Shown here: positions 61,281 through 64,000 of the stretch, piece after piece
How the letters are laid out: every line of letters begins with the position of its first letter
Numbering within the stretch: position 1 is the first letter of the stretch
Origin: Companilactobacillus suantsaicola
Lineage (GTDB): Bacteria > Bacillota > Bacilli > Lactobacillales > Lactobacillaceae
Length of the DNA stretch: 64,000 bases
Direction: 5' to 3'
NCBI RefSeq assembly: GCF_004745525.1
Contig: NZ_RKLY01000004.1
Location: forward strand, 47,349-111,348
Position numbers and translations under genes: made by a program
The notes under the pieces: generated by a model
Database searches by the model: none
Seen by the model: only the letters and a program-made list of their open reading frames with translations
Told to the model about the DNA's origin: nothing

Positions 61281-62108
61281 ATGGTTAAAGTCCCCTATTT
61301 AACAGGATTCAATGCCTATTTAAAAACTCGACACATCTCACCAAAAGCTCATATTGAATATATGAACTCGCTAAATGATTTCTTCAACTATACAGTTCAA
61401 CATAATAATGATTTTAAAATTTCCGAAAAAATTACTGATGTCCACGAAATGGATGTCAGACTGTTCAAGGACTTCATGTTAGAAAATCTTCAATTAAGTC
61501 CTAGTACGATCAACAAGGTCATCAGTAATTTAAATGTTTACTTTAAATACCTTTTCAGCGTTAAAAAAACACCTGAAATACCGACTTTAAACATTAACAG
61601 TGTCACTGTACCTAAACAGTCAGACTTTCCGGTACAAGTCTTTTTAAAGCTCTCTGATTATTTACAAATGGATCTCAGCATCTATACGAGACTCTTGATT
61701 TTGATCATCTCCAAAGGCTTTAATTACAAGGAAGCTCTGCAAGTGGATTTCTATAAAAAATTCAATCAATTGAAATTCAACCGTGACGAAGAACATTTCC
61801 TAGAGCTCTACCGTAATTATATTGAGCCTTACAAAAATTTTTGGGATAATGACAACCTCTTCTTGAGCCGAAACAAGGCTGCCAATTCGCCACTCTTGAC
61901 TGTGACCGCTTTACATCGTGACTTGAAAAGAGATAGTGAGTCGACAGGGCTTGATTTGGCACCTAAAAAGCTTTATACGACGTTTATCTTAGTCGCCCTC
62001 AGTACCAAATCACTTTCAGAAGATCAACTACGTGCCTTAGAGGCTTTGGACACAGCTTCTGTTTTGTATTATAGACGTTTGAAGCGTGAAACTAACTTTG
62101 AAATTTGA
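61281..62108 (+). CDS. Tyrosine recombinase-like protein without catalytic Arg/His residues
   Basis: A 275-residue protein with the XerC/D layout. The ATG at 61281 lies 8 bp after AGGAGG. Residues 1-95 are the SAM-like core-binding domain (LTGFNAYLKTRHISPKAHIE; LSPSTINKVISNLNVYF). In the catalytic half the Arg I site reads SKGFNYKEAL with Asn148, and the HxxR box reads PKKLYTTF with Lys229 and Tyr232. The late LGH motif is lost, yet Tyr263-264 remain. Recombination is not expected; DNA binding is. Similar proteins occur as stand-alone genes in lactobacilli. It is 12 bp before the LOG gene. Confidence 0.85.
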   Translation: MVKVPYLTGFNAYLKTRHISPKAHIEYMNSLNDFFNYTVQHNNDFKISEKITDVHEMDVRLFKDFMLENLQLSPSTINKVISNLNVYFKYLFSVKKTPEIPTLNINSVTVPKQSDFPVQVFLKLSDYLQMDLSIYTRLLILIISKGFNYKEALQVDFYKKFNQLKFNRDEEHFLELYRNYIEPYKNFWDNDNLFLSRNKAANSPLLTVTALHRDLKRDSESTGLDLAPKKLYTTFILVALSTKSLSEDQLRALEALDTASVLYYRRLKRETNFEI

Positions 62109-62120
62109 GGATAAAAATTT

Positions 62121-62690
62121 ATGAAAAATATTGCTGTATACTGTGGTGCCTCAACTGGTAACCAAAAAATTTATCAAACTAGTGCCAGAAAATTGGGCCA
62201 CTGGCTGGTCGAAAATGATTATGGGCTTACTTATGGTGGTGGTTCTAAAGGTTTGATGAGAATTGTCGCTGATAGTGTTCTGGAACAACAAGGAGTCGTT
62301 CACGGCATTATTACTCAAAAGTTGTTCGACCGGAATTTGGCTCATACCAACCTAAACAAATTGGACGTCGTCGAAACTATGTCTGAACGAAAAGAATTGA
62401 TGCTCAAAGATTCCGTTGCCAATATCGCTTTACCAGGCGGTCCAGGAACGTTGGAGGAAATTTCAGAGGCGTTTTCATGGACCATTATTGGCGAAAGCAG
62501 TCATCCCTGTATCTTCTTTAATCCCAATCACTACTATGACAAATTGGCAAGTTTCTACGATGAGATGACTACCCAAGGATTTCTAGATAAAAAGGTCCGC
62601 CAAACGTTGCTATTCAGCGATTCCTTCTCCGAAATTGGACAATTTATCACCACTTTTCAAGCACCAGGATTACGCAAATATCGCGAATAA
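62121..62690 (+). CDS. LOG family protein (nucleoside-monophosphate phosphoribohydrolase type)
   Basis: A 189-residue Rossmann-type protein that would split AMP-like nucleotides into base and ribose-5-phosphate. Hallmarks are VYCGASTGN, TYGGGSKGLMRIVADS, MSERKELML and the catalytic ALPGGPGTLEEISEAF. Lysine-decarboxylase annotations of this family are historical errors. It follows the Xer-like gene by 12 bp and probably shares its transcript. Confidence 0.94.
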   Translation: MKNIAVYCGASTGNQKIYQTSARKLGHWLVENDYGLTYGGGSKGLMRIVADSVLEQQGVVHGIITQKLFDRNLAHTNLNKLDVVETMSERKELMLKDSVANIALPGGPGTLEEISEAFSWTIIGESSHPCIFFNPNHYYDKLASFYDEMTTQGFLDKKVRQTLLFSDSFSEIGQFITTFQAPGLRKYRE

Positions 62691-62882
62691 GACAATCAAA
62701 TTATTTAACTATCACTCCAAAAGAAACTACATTAAAGGTGTCAGGTAGATAGTTACCTGGCAAATATTCTCCTTAGATATACATTACAAAATGTGATTTT
62801 CTCATTAATACTACTTATAATAAATATCCTCCCAATTTGTATCGATCCAAGTACAAATCAATTTTATAAACTCTCTTATATA

Positions 62883-62915
62883 AAAAGGCACGTCGAATTT
62901 TTCGACGTGTCTTTT
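62883..62915. terminator. Terminator of rbsK
   Basis: A 14-bp stem with one G-T pair (62883-62896 with 62902-62915), T-runs both ways. Confidence 0.85.
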
Positions 62916-63821
62916 TTAGATTTCAGAACGATTAGGAATCGATGGAAAGGCTCCTAATTTTTGAACCGTTAACGAAGAAGCTTTACTTGCATAGACAATT
63001 GCCTCATGAAGATTAGAAAAGTCAGTCTTTAATTCCGCTGACAAAGCCCCAATAAAGGTATCTCCAGCCGCTGTTGTATCGACGGCAGTTACTTTAAAGG
63101 CAGGAATCTGTTCACTTTCGTTTTGGTAAGAAACAAATGAACCCTTGGAACCTAAAGTAATGATCACACAGCCGATTCCTAACTCATGATAGAAATGTGC
63201 TGAATCTTTCATCGAGGCGGTATCAGTAATTTTAATTCCGGTGATCAATTCACTTTCAGTTTCATTTGGCGTAATGACGTCAGTTAATCTCAACAATTCC
63301 TCGGGAATCTCTTTATGGGCAGGAGCTGGATTTAGAATCGTTATTTTCTTAGCTTCATGGGCAATTTTAAAAGCTTCAATCGCAACAGGAACTGGGGTTT
63401 CAAATTCAGTCACCACAAAGTCACTTGCTTGAATGGTTGCTTGGGCCTTTTTTACGTCTACTGGAGTAACGAGAAAATTTGCCCCAGCTTGAACGATAAT
63501 TGAATTTTGACCACTCTTTTGAAGCAAAATGTAAGCTTGTCCCGTGTCTTCTTTTTCTGTTACAACCACGTGATCAACGTTGATATCATTGTCCTTTAAT
63601 TGTTGCAACATAAATTCTCCATTAGCATCATCCCCAACCCGGCCGATAAAGCTAGTCTCAGCTTTTGAGCGAGCTGCTGCCACCGCTTGATTGGCGCCTT
63701 TTCCACCAGCGGCCTTGGAAAATGAATTCATCTTAATAGTCTCACCAGGTTTTGGTAAGTTATCAATATGTAAAATACTGTCAACATTAATACTTCCCAC
63801 GACAGTTACTTTGTTTGTCAT
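62916..63821 (-). CDS. rbsK: Ribokinase
   Basis: Phosphorylates D-ribose with ATP. The ATG at 63821 follows GGGGGTAA. The 301-residue PfkB-family protein has VVGSINVDSILHID and the ribose-binding GGKGANQAVAAAR near the start, ILNPAPAHKE in the middle, and the catalytic AAGDTFIGAL near 245-254 with the base Asp. No ribose transporter or RbsR regulator lies inside the window; a minus-strand gene upstream, cut by the window edge, may belong to the same pathway. Confidence 0.95.
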   Translation of the reverse strand: MTNKVTVVGSINVDSILHIDNLPKPGETIKMNSFSKAAGGKGANQAVAAARSKAETSFIGRVGDDANGEFMLQQLKDNDINVDHVVVTEKEDTGQAYILLQKSGQNSIIVQAGANFLVTPVDVKKAQATIQASDFVVTEFETPVPVAIEAFKIAHEAKKITILNPAPAHKEIPEELLRLTDVITPNETESELITGIKITDTASMKDSAHFYHELGIGCVIITLGSKGSFVSYQNESEQIPAFKVTAVDTTAAGDTFIGALSAELKTDFSNLHEAIVYASKASSLTVQKLGAFPSIPNRSEI

Positions 63822-63839
63822 TTTATTACCCCCAAAAAG

Positions 63840-63868
63840 GGGAAACATGAAATAAATTCACGTTTCCC
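63840..63868 (-). terminator. Terminator of a minus-strand gene at the right edge
   Basis: A 12-bp stem with one G-T pair (63840-63851 with 63857-63868), followed on the minus strand by CCCCTTTTT. It ends whatever gene lies to the right and precedes rbsK. Confidence 0.7.
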
Positions 63869-63929
63869 ATTTAATTCATGTCCGCAAATTGCAAGAACAA
63901 GTTAGCCACTCCGAAAAAATAAAAAAAAC

Positions 63930-63998
63930 TTAAGATCTATCAGGATTGGAGTGCCAGATTATTAGTAGCCGCAAGCCAAGAAGAATGCCTCCTGTGGC
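63930..63998 (-). CDS. Possible 3' end of a minus-strand gene cut by the window
   Basis: A minus-strand frame reads TGGILLGLRLLIIWHS and ends in TAA about 60 bp before the terminator. Two other frames also stay open for short distances here, so frame and identity are not certain. Confidence 0.25.
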   Translation of the reverse strand, partial: ATGGILLGLRLLIIWHSNPDRS

Positions 63999-64000
63999 TT

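Overview
The window is low-GC Gram-positive chromosome. Lactic acid bacterium features are the recU/PBP1A, ypsA-gpsB-rnpB-rlmL block, an EbsA-like protein, SLAP-type wall-binding domains, several Lac/Cel-type PTS permeases and the order lspA-rluD-pyrR-carA/carB-rqcH. Gene style and layout suggest Lactobacillaceae, possibly the Companilactobacillus group; that genus call is my inference. No rRNA, tRNA, CRISPR array or intact prophage was seen.

Layout. 1-8.8 kb: a glycoside island with a GH3 enzyme cut by the window edge, two GH78 alpha-L-rhamnosidases, an EIIC permease, an AraC regulator and the 3' stub of another EIIC. 8.9-17.7 kb: housekeeping (PBP1A, RecU, YpsA, GpsB, RNase P RNA, RlmL, CorA, LplA, RNase H-like, EbsA-like). 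17.7-26.6 kb: fhs, lspA, rluD, pyrR, a carA-like and carB-like pair that has lost catalytic residues, and rqcH. 26.7-32.4 kb: DegV, a CAP/SLAP secreted protein, and a MerR regulator divergent from a UvrA paralogue. 32.7-47.3 kb: accessory DNA with a tyrosine recombinase, CcpA-linked ppsA, rarA, three antitoxin genes without toxins, several 52-codon ORFs, a duplicated 100-bp block, DMT and MFS transporters, and a broken acetyltransferase. 47.8-53.8 kb: phosphoesterase, recQ, a TetR/ABC-2 export operon and ogt. 53.9-61.1 kb: a MurNAc/GlcNAc salvage region (EIIC, MurR-like, MurQ, esterase; divergent kinase and MupG; then a glucose-type EIIA). 61.3-64 kb: a recombinase-like protein without its catalytic arginines, a LOG protein and ribokinase.

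How the parts work together. The left island looks built to import and trim rhamnosylated plant glycosides, but no rhamnose catabolic genes lie nearby. The right island fits recycling of muropeptide sugars: MupG would split MurNAc-6P-GlcNAc, MurQ would remove lactate, and the BadF kinase would phosphorylate the freed GlcNAc. Near-consensus cre sites precede both PTS permease genes and the EIIA gene, and a perfect cre match precedes ppsA, so CcpA control may link them. The most unusual locus is pyrR followed by an intact-looking but catalytically dead carbamoyl-phosphate synthase pair. Other notable signals are a possible translational attenuator before the DMT transporter and a cluster of orphan antitoxins.
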